A DNA stretch of 64,000 bases from Dacryopinax spathularia (taxonomy: Eukaryota; Basidiomycota; Dacrymycetes; Dacrymycetales; Dacrymycetaceae): NCBI GenBank assembly GCA_037974965.1, contig JBBPFI010000006.1, forward strand, positions 558,001 through 622,000, written 5' to 3'. Positions 22,893-33,778 of this stretch are shown here, one piece after another (within the stretch, counting starts at the first letter, position 1; the number at the start of each line of letters is the position of its first letter). Position numbers and translations under genes: made by a program. Below the pieces are notes generated by a model. That model was not told the DNA's origin, searched no databases, and was given only the letters and a program-made list of their open reading frames with translations.

Positions 22893-25800
22893 ATGTTTTC
22901 CTCGTGTGTTGGCTTCTCCCAAGATTGAGAGGAGGATTACTGAGTAGACCTATGCAGGGCCAGCGAGAAAGTGCAGGGAGCGCGGCGGCTGGACCAGGTG
23001 ATATGGGATCCGCGGGGTAGTGACCGGTACGCCTGTGCTTGGAGGGCATGCGATTGTAGCTGATCGATGATCAGGTTCATTGTTGGGGGAGGGACGGATG
23101 TGAAGATGTATGAGTGGGTGCCTGATGTCCGTTGCATGCCATCTGTCCATCGAATGACACTCACAATTTGCTAGGAGGGACGAATCCAGCTCGTGACTGT
23201 GCAGACCGACTTGCAATACATGAAGGTGGGCCACTCAGTCGTCGTGGATAGAACCATATTGACTAAAAGCACCTTGTGACCTTGGTAGGCACTTGCGTGG
23301 TCACCGAGCACCGAATATCAGGACCTCGTTGCTGTCGGGCTCACCAGCGGCAGGGTCGAGCTCATGCGACTGCATGCTGGTGTCGGTATTGGAGCCGACA
23401 GGCGCAATCACGTAGATGCGACAAGAACGGTCTCCCTGTCTCCAAAGGCACAGCGCTCGTGTCACGCTTTGGCATTCTCCTCGGTAGATCCCAACTATCT
23501 GGCGGTTGGGCTGGACAAGGTTCGCAACGAGAGCAGCTTGATCATCTACGATGTCGAGCATTCCGCAAGCTCCCTTGGTCCTCCATCCCGCGCTCGCGAA
23601 CAGCGGCTTCGTCCACAGCCCTTGCTGAACCAGCGAGGAGCTGGGTCTGCCTTCAAAGGCGAAACCCCGGCCCTACAGGCGTATGCATCTGCAGAACTAG
23701 TCCACTCGATTGCATGGGTACCCTCCACATACACTCAAGTCTTGGCGGGCATGTCCCAGAAGTACATCCGATTGTACGATCTGCGGGATAATCAGACTGC
23801 TACAGGATACTCCCAATTTTGGAGCGATAAGCATTCACATGGGCTATGTTTTGATCCGTTCGATAGCAACACATTCGCAAGTCATGGCGATGACTCAAGA
23901 GTGTGCGTCTGGGACAGGCGGAAGTCAACGGAACCTGTCCTCTACCTCAACGACGCCGATGGAAAAGAGGGTGTCAGGCCTCAAGTCATTTCGTCAATTG
24001 CTTGGTCCCCGACACATCGTGGGACGCTGGTTTCGCTCGCCAGGGATAGCACCACGCTCCGAATCTGGAATATCGCCAGCAGCGAACGCGCTGTCGAAGA
24101 GAAACCGTCATCTTCTGAAGAGAGCCAAGACGATCGGCCCAGGCCTCAGTCTGTCGCCTCGATGGCATCCACGACAGATTACTCTATCTCAGGAAACTCC
24201 GGTATCTACTTTCAAAACCCTCCTATTCTGATTGGTATGAAACAAAGTGAGTGATATCTTACTCCGTCAGTGACTATCTAACAAGCTGTTTAGGTCCACC
24301 AGTTAACTACCCGATCACATCATTCGCCTTCGTCCCCCATGGCTCACCCACGAATAGCTCGGCCCACGTTGTTACGCTCGGACGCGAGGGCCGTAATATC
24401 GATATCAAACCGCTCACCACCTCCTGTCAGCACATATGGGGATCACGGGGTCACTTAGCAGTGGCTAGTGAATCCTCACTGCGTGTCCTTAAACCTTTGT
24501 CGGCCACAAGTTCTACCGGGTCCGCGTTGTTGGGCAACACAAATGGGCTTCATCAGTCCAGGTCCGGGGCTGCGGGAGAGCCAAGTGGCAACATGGAAGA
24601 CAATCATACGAATGGAGGACGAAGGGTTGCGCGGATCGCCAGCCGCACTCGACTGGGCCCATTACTGCGGCTGGATCAGTCCGGAAGCCCTGCTTCGATG
24701 CGGGGTTCATCCTTATCCCGCACCGCTGCATCGCCTACCCGCGATACAGATGGAACGGCGACCCCTCGACCGCCGCTACGGACTTTACCGTCTGCCTCCA
24801 CAATTCTAACAGACGCCACGTCCGGGACAATGTCAGCAGTCTCGCTACGGCCCAAGCCAGCCCGGGAGAACCGACCGGAACGTCGTCACCAGCGCCGCGG
24901 CTCCTCGATCATGGTTGATCGTGTCTTGAGTGGCGACATCAGCTTGACGATGTTACGTCGTGCCCAGCTTGGTTATGGTCTGGATAGCGTAAGAGCACTC
25001 TCTGTTACAACATTCCTCTTCTAACTGCTTGCAGCCCCGGGATAATGCACATATTGTGGATCTTATTGAGGATGGAGATTCAGAGTTCCTACATAATCTG
25101 TGGAACTGGATTGAAGGTGGGCGGTCCCAAGGTACCAGAAGCGATCGATTAATTACATTTACTTTCAACGTAGATCATGACACTGCCCTTATTGGAGATA
25201 CCTCGCGGGAGAATATACGGACTTTAGGCTTCGACTTTTCCGTTCAAGGAGTAATGGGAATCTGGGACGGCTTCCCTGACGCTCTTCCACCCGGCGAAAG
25301 CCCTTACCCCGCGGTGGACGCCACTCAATACCCTTTTCCACGACGAAGCGATTCACCATTTGAGCCGTCTCGGGGCGGGTTCGATGAGGCAATTGCCAGG
25401 CTGGCGTCTCTTGCCCGGCTGGATAACAAGCAAATGTCACATCTTGCCTCAAGCAAGCACAAGAAACGCCGCCTCTTGGCTTTGTCGCTATGTGGATGGT
25501 GCCTCAGTGATGAGGAGTTGTTTCACGCTATGCACGAGTGAGACGAAATCTTGACCTTCTGTGATGTTGCTAAACCTGACTCGCGTAGATGGGAAGAATC
25601 TGGTCAACATGCCAAGGCTGCCTGCTGGTCTCTCTTCACACATAACGTCGATAAGGCGGTCGATATTCTCATGCGAAGTGGAGGTGGGTGCCCTCCAGCT
25701 CGCCCGGGCAAACGTCTGAAGTGATTCCTTGTTGCTAGATGAACAGTCCAGAGCTTTCTCTGCCGCCGTTGCCGGATTCGACGATCAACGAGACAAAGAC

Positions 25801-26869
25801 CCCGACCGAGTCATCGATGCCAGAACACAACGGTGGAGAGATCAGTGCGAGAAGCTCATAGTGCGCACTCAAGATCCTTATCTCCGAGTTCTACTTCAGT
25901 ACATGGTTACCGACGGCTGGCTGGATGTTTTGGACGAACAATCCCTACCATTGAGAGACAGACTCGGGATAGCATTCATGTTCTTGCATGACGACCAGGT
26001 GCGTCGACGCTTATTTGGGCTATCAGAAGTCTGTTTCTTAGTGTTCATAGATATCTCCGTGGCTCCATGCTCTGAGCAAACGGAAAGGATCGAAAGGTCA
26101 CATAGACGCGTTACTGGTCACCGGCCTGACGGCACCTGGCATGGGTTTACTTCAGGCATATGTGGATTTCCATGGCGATGTTCAGACGGCTGCTATACTC
26201 GGCACGCTCGCGTCACCCGGACTTCGAGGTGATTCTCGCATCGAGCGCTGGGTGGAAGCGTACCACGATCTGCTGGATCGTTGGAAACTTTTCCACGAGC
26301 GATGTCAGTTTGACATCGAGAGAGGGCGGTTAATCCATGAGGCCATTGAACATCACCAGCTGGAACCATATGAGTGGACTGAGCGCCAAGTCTTCATTCG
26401 GTGTCATTTTTGCTCGAAGATCGTTAACCCCAATGCGCCTACACCGGTCCTCCAGCCCGGGAAGGAAGAGCGGCCATTGGTAGGAACGCTCCCGTCCATC
26501 ATGGAAAAGAACTGATGTCTTGTCTGACTAGGTTGATTTCTGTCCGAGCTGCAAGAGCAAGCTACCGAATTGTTCCATTTGCCTTATGCCAGTTGGGATG
26601 CCCTCCGACTTTGTTAGGGATGCTGGACTGCGCATGGATAGCCAGACGAGAGGTTCGTTGATCCTCTCATGTTCCACAACGTGACATTCATTCATATGCC
26701 AGATACATTGGATACGGGGGTTGTTTTCTGCATGAGTTGTCGCCACGGCGGCCATGCTGCCCACATTCTGGATTGGTTCCATGGTAGCGGACGATCTGAT
26801 GGGAGGGGCCACGACGTATGCGCTGTACCGGACTGTGATTGTAAATGTGCGGATCCAAGGTCGGACTAG
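22893..26869 (+). CDS. SEA4: SEA complex / GATOR2 subunit Sea4 (MIOS), 12 exons
   Basis: WD40 and zinc-ribbon subunit of the SEACAT/GATOR2 complex at the vacuole, which promotes TORC1 signalling on amino acids. Exons: 22893-22903, 22958-23026, 23075-23117, 23175-23225, 23289-24246, 24294-24988, 25035-25537, 25589-25683, 25739-25998, 26051-26479, 26532-26652, 26703-26869; 3402 nt, 1133 residues. The propeller carries IWDPRGSDRFIVGGG, ALAWSPSTEYQDLVAVGL and AFSSVDPNYLAVGLDK. The C-terminal zinc fold shows CHFC, FCPSCKSKLPNCSIC, FCMSCRHGGHAAHILDWF and CAVPDCDCKC, the MIOS signature. The first coding exon (11 nt) is the least certain part; the remainder is in phase throughout. A Ser/Arg-rich disordered loop lies at residues ~450-570. 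Confidence 0.93.
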
Positions 26870-27131
26870 TGCCACGTAATGTGTGCTGTACTGTGTATGT
26901 GCGTGTAATGAGTCTATTGTATTTTCACTTTGAAACCCCGACGGGGAGGCACAACCGCGTCTTCCAACGATTGCCTTATTTGGTGCAGGCCAGCTCATCG
27001 TAGAATCTGATGCGATCCTGGGCGTTAGGCTCAAACTCCTGATCACCCGCCCGTTGCCTTATTGCCTTCTCCTTATAGTCGAGGATGCGATTGGGTGTTG
27101 GTTTTTTGAAGCGTTCAACAGGTGACCGATA

Positions 27132-28965
27132 ATGGGAGCGTCCCTATCCGTTGCACAACGAGCATTGCTCACCGTTTGGTTGGAGGTCAGTATGTTTTTC
27201 CACACTTCATTCTTGTATCACTAACGGCCCATATATCAGGGTGTCCTATATGGTTGGCTAGCCCATTCCTTCACGTATCCGAAACCAAGCTCACTTTCGT
27301 CCAAGGGGCAGTCCTGCTGCTATACCTATCCACAGTAACACTGCTCTGCAGTGCGCGAACGTCGGGTTCAATCAACAAGGTACTCAGTATCCGCGAGGTT
27401 GAAAAGACTCCGACACTCATTCTCCTTGGCATGCAGCCCATATTAGGAGCTACAACGGTGATGGTGCTCTTGGCGACGGTGCACCTCAGTAAGTCGCGGT
27501 CCTTAGGGGCGTAATGCTCTCACTCGCGACGGTGTCCAGGCCTGTACTTCTCCACACTGCTGGAACACCTGTCTATGTTCTGCCAGACGACGACAGAAAT
27601 AACGGACTCCACCGCGTGGTCTGTGGGTGCGGCTATAATCATGTTCCAGATGCTGCTCGGAGACGCCGTCAACGTACGTCCCGATCCGTCTGTTCAAAGG
27701 TAGAAGGCTGACCAGGGCTCATTCGACACGCAGCTGTATCGTCTTTGGCTGGTGTGGGAACGCGGTTCTAGGTTGGTGTATGGAGTAGCGGGTCTATTCT
27801 GTATCGGCCTCAGTCAGCCTACGCCTGCCTTTTAGTGGTTGGATTGTGGTTAACTCGTCGCGCTAGTTTGCGCCTGCTTCTATGTCGGTCTGATTACGGA
27901 CCCTCGGTATGCCGACGCTGCGGTACGAGGCCGCCCCTTTCCCTGCTGAACGTAGAGCTCTCTGACTTTCTTTCCTACAGAACGGGCTGCTGATCCTCTT
28001 TGCCGTCGTTGGCCTCCTCCAACCAATAGTAGCATCCGGCATGCTCGTCTTCCGGCTCCTAGAAGTCGAGAAACAGACCCGGACATACGGCACCCGCACA
28101 AGCACAGCAACGAGCTACCTTCCAATCGTGCGGATCATCATCGAGTCTGCCAGCGCGTACGTGGTGATATTAGAGAGGTTGAGCGCCGTCTGCAGGAAGC
28201 GTTCGCGCAGACCCTAGCCCCAAATCTGCATCCTGATTGGTGGAAACCCCTGGAAATGTTCTGGAAAGGACAGGGAAACGCTATCGTCCGCTTGAACTTA
28301 CCTTTGTATCCAGACAACCACACCGGGTGTCACTCTTACAGATAAGTCTTATAAGTGTCCCGAGAGTGAGAGTGCCCTTAAATCAGGGTTTATTAAGGCG
28401 GTTATGGAGAAATATGGGTGTAAAGTTACTAAGTGGGCCCACCGAAAGGGCCATTGGAGTGGCTTAGGGTCTGCGCGAACGCTTCCTGCAGACGGCGCTC
28501 AACCTCTCTATTGTTCGTGTTGGCTGTGTTGTGGTGGTCGAGCGAGGCGGCCTTTGAGGTCGGGGCGGATCTGATGGTTCCGCTTGTTGTGAGTCGTCTC
28601 TTCCTCATTACCCGTATCAGGACCGACAGTGATGATGCTACGCAGCCGTTGGTATGCCATCCGGAGAGAATGCGAGACTAGTCCGTCTGACGAGAACATA
28701 GATTTTTTGCGGCCTCACGACTCGAGTAGGGATGCACACGCTCAAAGTTCGGCTAGCTGCGCCATCAGTTCTTCCAGTCAAGTCGGCTGTCCCGGTGGCG
28801 CCGGAGGGGTTTGATATACCGACCGAGCTGAATCGAACGGGAGGGCCGAATGAGGAGATCGGCGAACGGCCCGGCAGGCATCCGGATGTCGAGGAAGATT
28901 TGGGAGTAGACGGGCACCGAATTTTATGCGTTGAGATTGTTAGACATGCTTCGTGTGATAAGTGA
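27132..28965 (+). CDS. Seven-helix membrane protein T1, exon 8 split by a MITE
   Basis: Uncharacterised Agaricomycete membrane-protein family (~7 helices). Exons: 27132-27185, 27240-27252 (13 nt), 27306-27379, 27437-27488, 27540-27673, 27734-27812, 27867-27922, 27981-28588, 28646-28651 (6 nt), 28702-28965. Landmarks: MLLGDAVN then LYRLWLVWERG, QPIVASGMLVFRLLEVE, SYLPIVRIIIESASAYVVI and IFCGLTTRVGMHTL. Exon 8 contains a 338-bp transposon (28172-28509) flanked by ATT. Without it and one ATT copy the exon is 267 nt, in frame, and the protein is 332 residues. With it, the frame meets a stop inside the element. A GT at 28178 and the CTTCCTGCAG ending at 28491 could splice out 314 nt in frame, adding eight or nine residues in a helix. 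Everything else is intact, so insertion was recent or is tolerated. Paralogues: T2 and T3 at 51.4-55.1 kb. Confidence 0.85.
28172..28509. mobile_element. 338-bp MITE with 45-bp perfect terminal inverted repeats
   Basis: Non-autonomous DNA transposon. The left end starts AGAGAGGTTGAGCGCC at 28172 and is the exact reverse complement of the right end over 45 bases (28172-28216 and 28465-28509). Further pairing resumes after a one-base offset. The flanks carry a 3-bp duplication, ATT at 28169-28171 and 28510-28512. The ~250-bp core has no coding capacity. The superfamily is not certain: a 3-bp duplication fits PIF/Harbinger or CMC, but ATT is not the usual TWA and the termini are not CACT-type. 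Perfect repeats point to a young insertion. No second copy was seen in the window. Confidence 0.9.
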
Positions 28966-29072
28966 CGGGCTGGAACATATCTGGAAAAATGTCTTCATTC
29001 TTATAGCTTACGTTCGATAGAGGTATACATGGTATCTGACTTCTTCTCTTCGGATAGGAATAATGGTGCAAC

Positions 29073-30168
29073 TCAGACCGTAGCAGCCTATGCAAACATG
29101 AGCAAACTCTTTCGGGCCGAGGCGGGTAGAGCATCATACATACCCCAGCAACCTTGATATTCTGCCCCGACACCCAGTTCGAGTCCGGCCCCGCAAGGAA
29201 CAGCGCCGCACCGGCAATATCCTCCGGCTGGCCCAAGCGATTAAACGGCGAGAATCCCTCAAACTTCTTGATCAGCTCCTCGCTCTTGCCCGCAAAGAAC
29301 AGACTCGTCGCTGTCGGCCCCGGAGAAATCGTATTGACCGTGATCCCCTTCGTGCCCAAGTCCTTAGCGAGCACGCGCGAGAACTGCTCGACCGCGCCCT
29401 TTGTGCCGGCGTAGACGACGTAGTTGGGCGTTATGACGGATTGGACTGTTAGGTGCGTGGAGAAGAAGATGATCCGCCCGCCAGGGGGGATGTGTGGGAC
29501 GGCGAATTTGGTGAGGAAGAAAGGGCCTTTGACGTTGATGTTGAAGTGCGCATCGTAGTACTCTTCGTCGACTTCGGCGATAGGCTTGTTGCCCATGATG
29601 CCAGCGTTGAGGACTGCCAGCATCAAGCTATTAGCATATATGCGCCTATATTGGTGGAGGGATGGGGCGTACCGAGGATGTCGATCTTCCCGAACGCGGC
29701 GAGCGTCTCGTTCACTAGCTTGTTCGCAGCAGTCACGGAGCTCACATCGCTCTGCACCGCGATCGCCTTCCCCACTCCGCGCGAGTTGATAAACTCGACC
29801 GTCTCCCTCGCGGCCTCCTCGTTCCTAGCATAATTGACGACGACGTTCGCCCCCGCGTCCGCATACCGGATGGCGATCGCACGACCGATGTTGCGCGACG
29901 AGCCGGTGATGAGCGCGACTTTGCCGTACAGAGGCAGGCCGGGGGTGACTTGTGGGGACGTGTCCTGCCCCGCTACGGGCTGCTGGGGCTGCTGAGGCGA
30001 GTCGTCCTTGTTTCCACCTGGGTGGGGAATCTTCTTGAGTAGGGAGGCCATACTGTTAGATATGGGTTGACAGTGATACAGAGTTGGAATTCTCAGACGA
30101 GACAAGCGACGAGGGTTATATGCAGCTCTGAGAGAGCGCCACACTGAGGGCCGTAGGAGGGCGAACAT
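29073..30168 (-). CDS. Short-chain dehydrogenase/reductase, classical type
   Basis: NAD(P)H-dependent oxidoreductase of the classical SDR fold. Exons: 29673-30168, 29144-29613 and 29073-29087 (introns 59 and 56 nt). From the outer ATG (30168) it has 326 residues; from the ATG at 30051 (MASLLKKIPHPGG) 287. The outer 39 residues are rich in Arg, Leu and Ser and lack acids, like a mitochondrial presequence, so both starts are credible. Motifs: cofactor loop LITGSSRNIGRAIA, LNAGIMG, catalytic Ser in FFSTHLT, YAGTK (Tyr and Lys), and SPGPTATSLF. The last 15-nt exon gives the C terminus VAGAATV. Closest in style to fungal 3-oxoacyl-ACP-reductase-like SDRs; the substrate cannot be inferred. Confidence 0.9.
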
Positions 30169-30707
30169 TGCGTCAACGTATCGTCGCAGCTGGACATGCT
30201 GCTAATCATAGCATCCAGGAAGTTCAGTATGACGACAGTCCAGCCCAACACTGCAGCAGTCTATCGGAGATTGCGAAATAGCCCGCATTCAGCCGGCCGA
30301 GGAGTTACACCACTTGTTGGAGGACTCGAACGGTACTGCCGGCGGATGCCGCATGACGCGAACTTAGAACCTCGTTGCGCGTGCATTTCCATTCTCAGCA
30401 CCAGCTCTCCACCATAGTCCGACCGCGAGATACAGTAGTCAAGCTTCGCCGAGGACGAGACCTTTGCTGGCCGTTGGCTCCAAAGAAGCAGGCGCCGGGA
30501 CGACCACGGCGTTAACAGCGCCGATGCCGGAGCCACGCTTCCGGCCGGAGTACGCAACTCCGTGAGGGGACGTCACCGCGCCAAACGGGAGCATTCGAAC
30601 CCTCAGTTCCGATCGTGCTTCGCGCACAGTACGCAGCTCACCGTCCTAACTGACCTACTCGCCGATCCTTTGACTTTGTGTGCTGCTCGAAGGACACGCT
30701 CGTAACG
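30169..30707. other. Divergent intergenic region, SDR / VMA16
   Basis: 539 bp between the outer SDR start and the VMA16 ATG. A tRNA-like B-box on the minus strand near 30590 was examined and rejected. No other element recognised. Confidence 0.5.
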
Positions 30708-31630
30708 ATGGGCGTAGCGAGCACCACTTCATACCTGTCGGTATTCATAATCCTCCTCATAGCGCTCTACCTTCTCTTCTCCGGTACGCACCACTCCCCA
30801 TCTCCGCCCTAACACCAAATCATCCTGGAGCTGCGAGCTGATACCCCGTGTTAGGGAGCGGCGAATCGTTCAATGTCGGCCGATACCTCGAAGAGAGCTC
30901 GCCCTACATGTGGAGCATGGTTGGTGTCGGGCTATGTATAGGGCTAAGCGTGCTCGGAGCGGGATGGTACGTTCTACGCTCGTCCGCGACTGCGCAGAAC
31001 GGTGGCTGACGAATGAGTAGGGGGATCTTCATAACTGGTTCAAGTATCCTTGGTGGGGGTGTGAGAACGCCGAGAATTAGGACGAAGAACCTTATTAGGT
31101 ACTCTGTGCCTTCAGTGAGCAGTATCGCGATAGCTGACAATGTGGGCAGTATCATCTTCTGCGAAGTCGTCGCCATCTATGGAGTCGTGCGTCCTCTCCC
31201 TCCCCTCATACTGCATGCGCGATGTTGATACCGTCTTTCTTGGCGGCAGATCATGGCCATAGTCTTCTCCTCAAAATTCGCCTTCGTACCCGAAACCGAG
31301 CTCTACACACCCTCAAACTACTACACAGGCTTCGCCCTCTTCTGGGGCGGCCTCACCGTCGGCCTGTGCAATCTCCTCTGCGGCATCTCAGTGGGCATCA
31401 CTGGGTCAAACGCTGCGTTGGCGGACGCGGCAGATCCGAGTTTGTTCGTGAAGATTCTGATTGTGGAGGTGTTTGGGAGTATTATGGGGTTGTTTGGACT
31501 TATTGTGGGGTTGTTGATGGTGCGTTTTTTCTGCGTTGTCGTGTGCAATGGAAGGGGCGTGCTAATTGTTCTGCAGAGCGGCAAGGCAGTCGCATTCAGC
31601 GCGGTCGAGTCCCAGGCAGTCAGGCTATGA
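30708..31630 (+). CDS. VMA16: V-ATPase proteolipid subunit c'' (Vma16)
   Basis: Integral proteolipid of the V-ATPase proton ring in vacuolar and Golgi membranes. Six exons: 30708-30783, 30855-30966, 31021-31098, 31150-31186, 31250-31519, 31577-31630; 627 nt, 208 residues (yeast 213). The helices are clear: an N-terminal helix ([17 protein letters not shown]), [20 protein letters not shown], then [19 protein letters not shown]. The proton-carrying glutamate sits in [13 protein letters not shown], followed by [20 protein letters not shown] and [15 protein letters not shown]. The five-helix layout and the extra N-terminal helix distinguish c'' from subunits c and c'. It is head to head with the SDR gene and tail to tail with the CUE gene. 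Confidence 0.96.
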
Positions 31631-31822
31631 GCATATCACTCCCAGCTTTCGGTCCTACAGACCCACCCGGGCGTGCAGCAGCGCGGTATTGTACAGAACG
31701 CAGCAATATAATGGGAATAAGACGCATGACCACAGCACACGCGTGTACGACGCGTACAGCGCGTATATTGAGTATTACACCTCCAGAACGAAGTCCTCAT
31801 AATGATACCACCACACGACTAC

Positions 31823-33420
31823 TTACCGGTCCTCAAATGGATTCTCGACGTATTCCACTAAAGACGCACTTAGGATCGGTCTCATAGGAATGGGCTGTTC
31901 TCACGTACAGTCATCATCGTCCTCTTTCGCTGCTGGACTAGTGCCAGGACCGACGAGAGATACGGGCCGCTTTGGCAACAGGTTGATCTTGGCTACAAAA
32001 CATGTTTAGCGCGCATATATTTGGATGTCACGAGCGAGCTCACAAGTATCAATCTGGGCCGGTGGTGGTGGGGAGCTCCCACTCGAGCCGATCGCCGGAT
32101 GAGCATCTGTACTCGACGTGCGGATGCTCAACCCAGCTCGCTGCGGGGCCGAAGTGGTCTTAGGCGGCGAGCTCGCAGGCGGTTCTGCGCATACATATTC
32201 GGATCAGCTTCTATCCCCAACGCGAATCAACCAGACTAGAGACGCACGGAACGGCCCATGCCCCACAGTATACCCCTGCACCTTAGTCCCCTCGGGCGCT
32301 GCAGGCAAAGTAAAATCGTCGGCATCCGTATTCACAGTATTGGGATAACTTGCGCGCGGGGGCGCAGACCTGGGGAAAGAAGATGCACCTTTAGGACCTG
32401 GAGCGGGCGTGGCGGTGAGGGATGCCCACTGGTTCCATTCTGAGGCTGGGACGGGCTGGTTTGAGCTGTCTGAGGGTTCGGCCCTGCAGCTTGGGTTATC
32501 GCACTGCCCAGAGGGGTGAGAGCGAGAGGGAGGGAGACGTACGGCTTGTCAAACTCTTGCATGCGTTGCTTAACTTTGGAGAACAGGCTGCTGAACGTCT
32601 TCTTCCCCGCTGTTCACACCGATAAGCATATGATATATTCCTCACACCACCCAAGCACACTCACTTTCGGCAAACTTGTTGATCTGATCCTGCACTTGAG
32701 CGGTATCAATCCCGCTCCAAGTACCAGTGCCCATCCCGCCCTGATTGGGTCCTGTGCCGGACGCACCGGTCGAGACGGGGTACCCGCCGCCCTGAGGTGG
32801 TGGAGCACGGCGGGGAGCGCGCTGTCGTGGTTGGTAGGGCACGGGGATCTGTCCTTGACCGCCTGGCGGTGGGTGGCCCGAACGAGCCGCGTTCTCTTCT
32901 TCTTCCAACATCAGCCGGTGGGCGAGCTGCTCGTCCAAATCGGTCTGCGTCACACGTGGGTTAGAGACCGAAAGGTTAGGGGAGAGGAGCGTGGGGTGCG
33001 CACCTGATGCTGGGTATGCGAATTCCCCGTCTCCTGCGGGACATAGCTGGGATCGCTCATCCCCAGCAAGGTCTCGATCGCCCTCTCCTGATTCCCATTC
33101 GACGCGTCCAGCACGCTGCTCAGCACACTCGGGTCAAAATCGGGGAAGATCGCTTGCAGAGGGGCGATCCTGGGATCCGTGGGCTCGTCTACCGCTCCGA
33201 GGGTAGTGGTGATCGGTGCTGGCGGAGGAGGCGAGGAGAGGGGCGCGCCTTGCCTGTCCGTTGCGGTTGTGAGGTCGTCGGATTTGGTAGCTTGGAGCTT
33301 GGCGAGCACTTCTTCTGAGGCTTCTGTGCCGGTCTTTGACGAGGATGTGGCATCTCCAGCTGAGGCTGGGACAGCTGTGACTGTCCAGTATGAGCGCGTC
33401 AGCAGTAAGGGGAACGACAT
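31823..33420 (-). CDS. CUE-domain protein, Cue5-like
   Basis: Probable ubiquitin-binding adaptor of the Cue5 type; yeast Cue5 links ubiquitylated cargo to Atg8 for autophagy. Exons: 33004-33420, 32665-32944, 32543-32609, 32248-32504, 32044-32184, 31909-31992, 31823-31857; 1281 nt, 426 residues. The CUE domain covers residues ~82-125 (DPRIAPLQAIFPDFDPSVL, then ERAIETLLGMSDPSY). Downstream are TDLDEQLAHRLMLEEEE and KFAETGKKTFSSLFSKVKQR, both hallmarks of fungal relatives, then a Pro/Ser-rich region and an acidic end (KEDDDDLEYVENPFEDR) restored by the last intron. Intron 3 is only 38 nt, unusually short. The start at 33420 is the first ATG in frame but is not strongly supported. Confidence 0.9.
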
Positions 33421-33778
33421 GGTTCGCACCCGAGTGTTCGATCTGGTCTTGATCTTTCTCCGTCATTGTAGGTTATATATAATGACCGATAGATCGATAG
33501 CAGTGGAAGATCAAGGAGTCGAACGGGAAAGAAGTCAAGAGGACAGTTGCAAGGTGCAGATGCTGTAGTAACTGTGCTAACTACGCGTTGCTCTGCCCTT
33601 CTCTTTGGCGCAGCGCCGAAGCGCGCATCGCCACGTCCGGTGTCGTCATGAACCTTTCGATGGTCCCTTACAACCTTGGCACGGAGTCGCGGAGAAACAA
33701 CAAAATGAATACAAATAACAAAGTATATCAAGAGAGGCGGCACAGTATATGCCAGTAGATTGCGGGAATCGAATCGTC
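33421..33778. other. Intergenic
   Basis: Upstream of the CUE gene and downstream of the SET-domain gene, both on the minus strand. No other feature recognised. Confidence 0.55.

Noticed and set aside
30585-30670. tRNA-like sequence on the minus strand (GGTTCGAATGC B-box-like and TAGGTCAGTTAGG A-box-like elements)
   Set aside because: The T stem and acceptor stem do not pair and no anticodon arm folds convincingly; likely chance, at best a relic.
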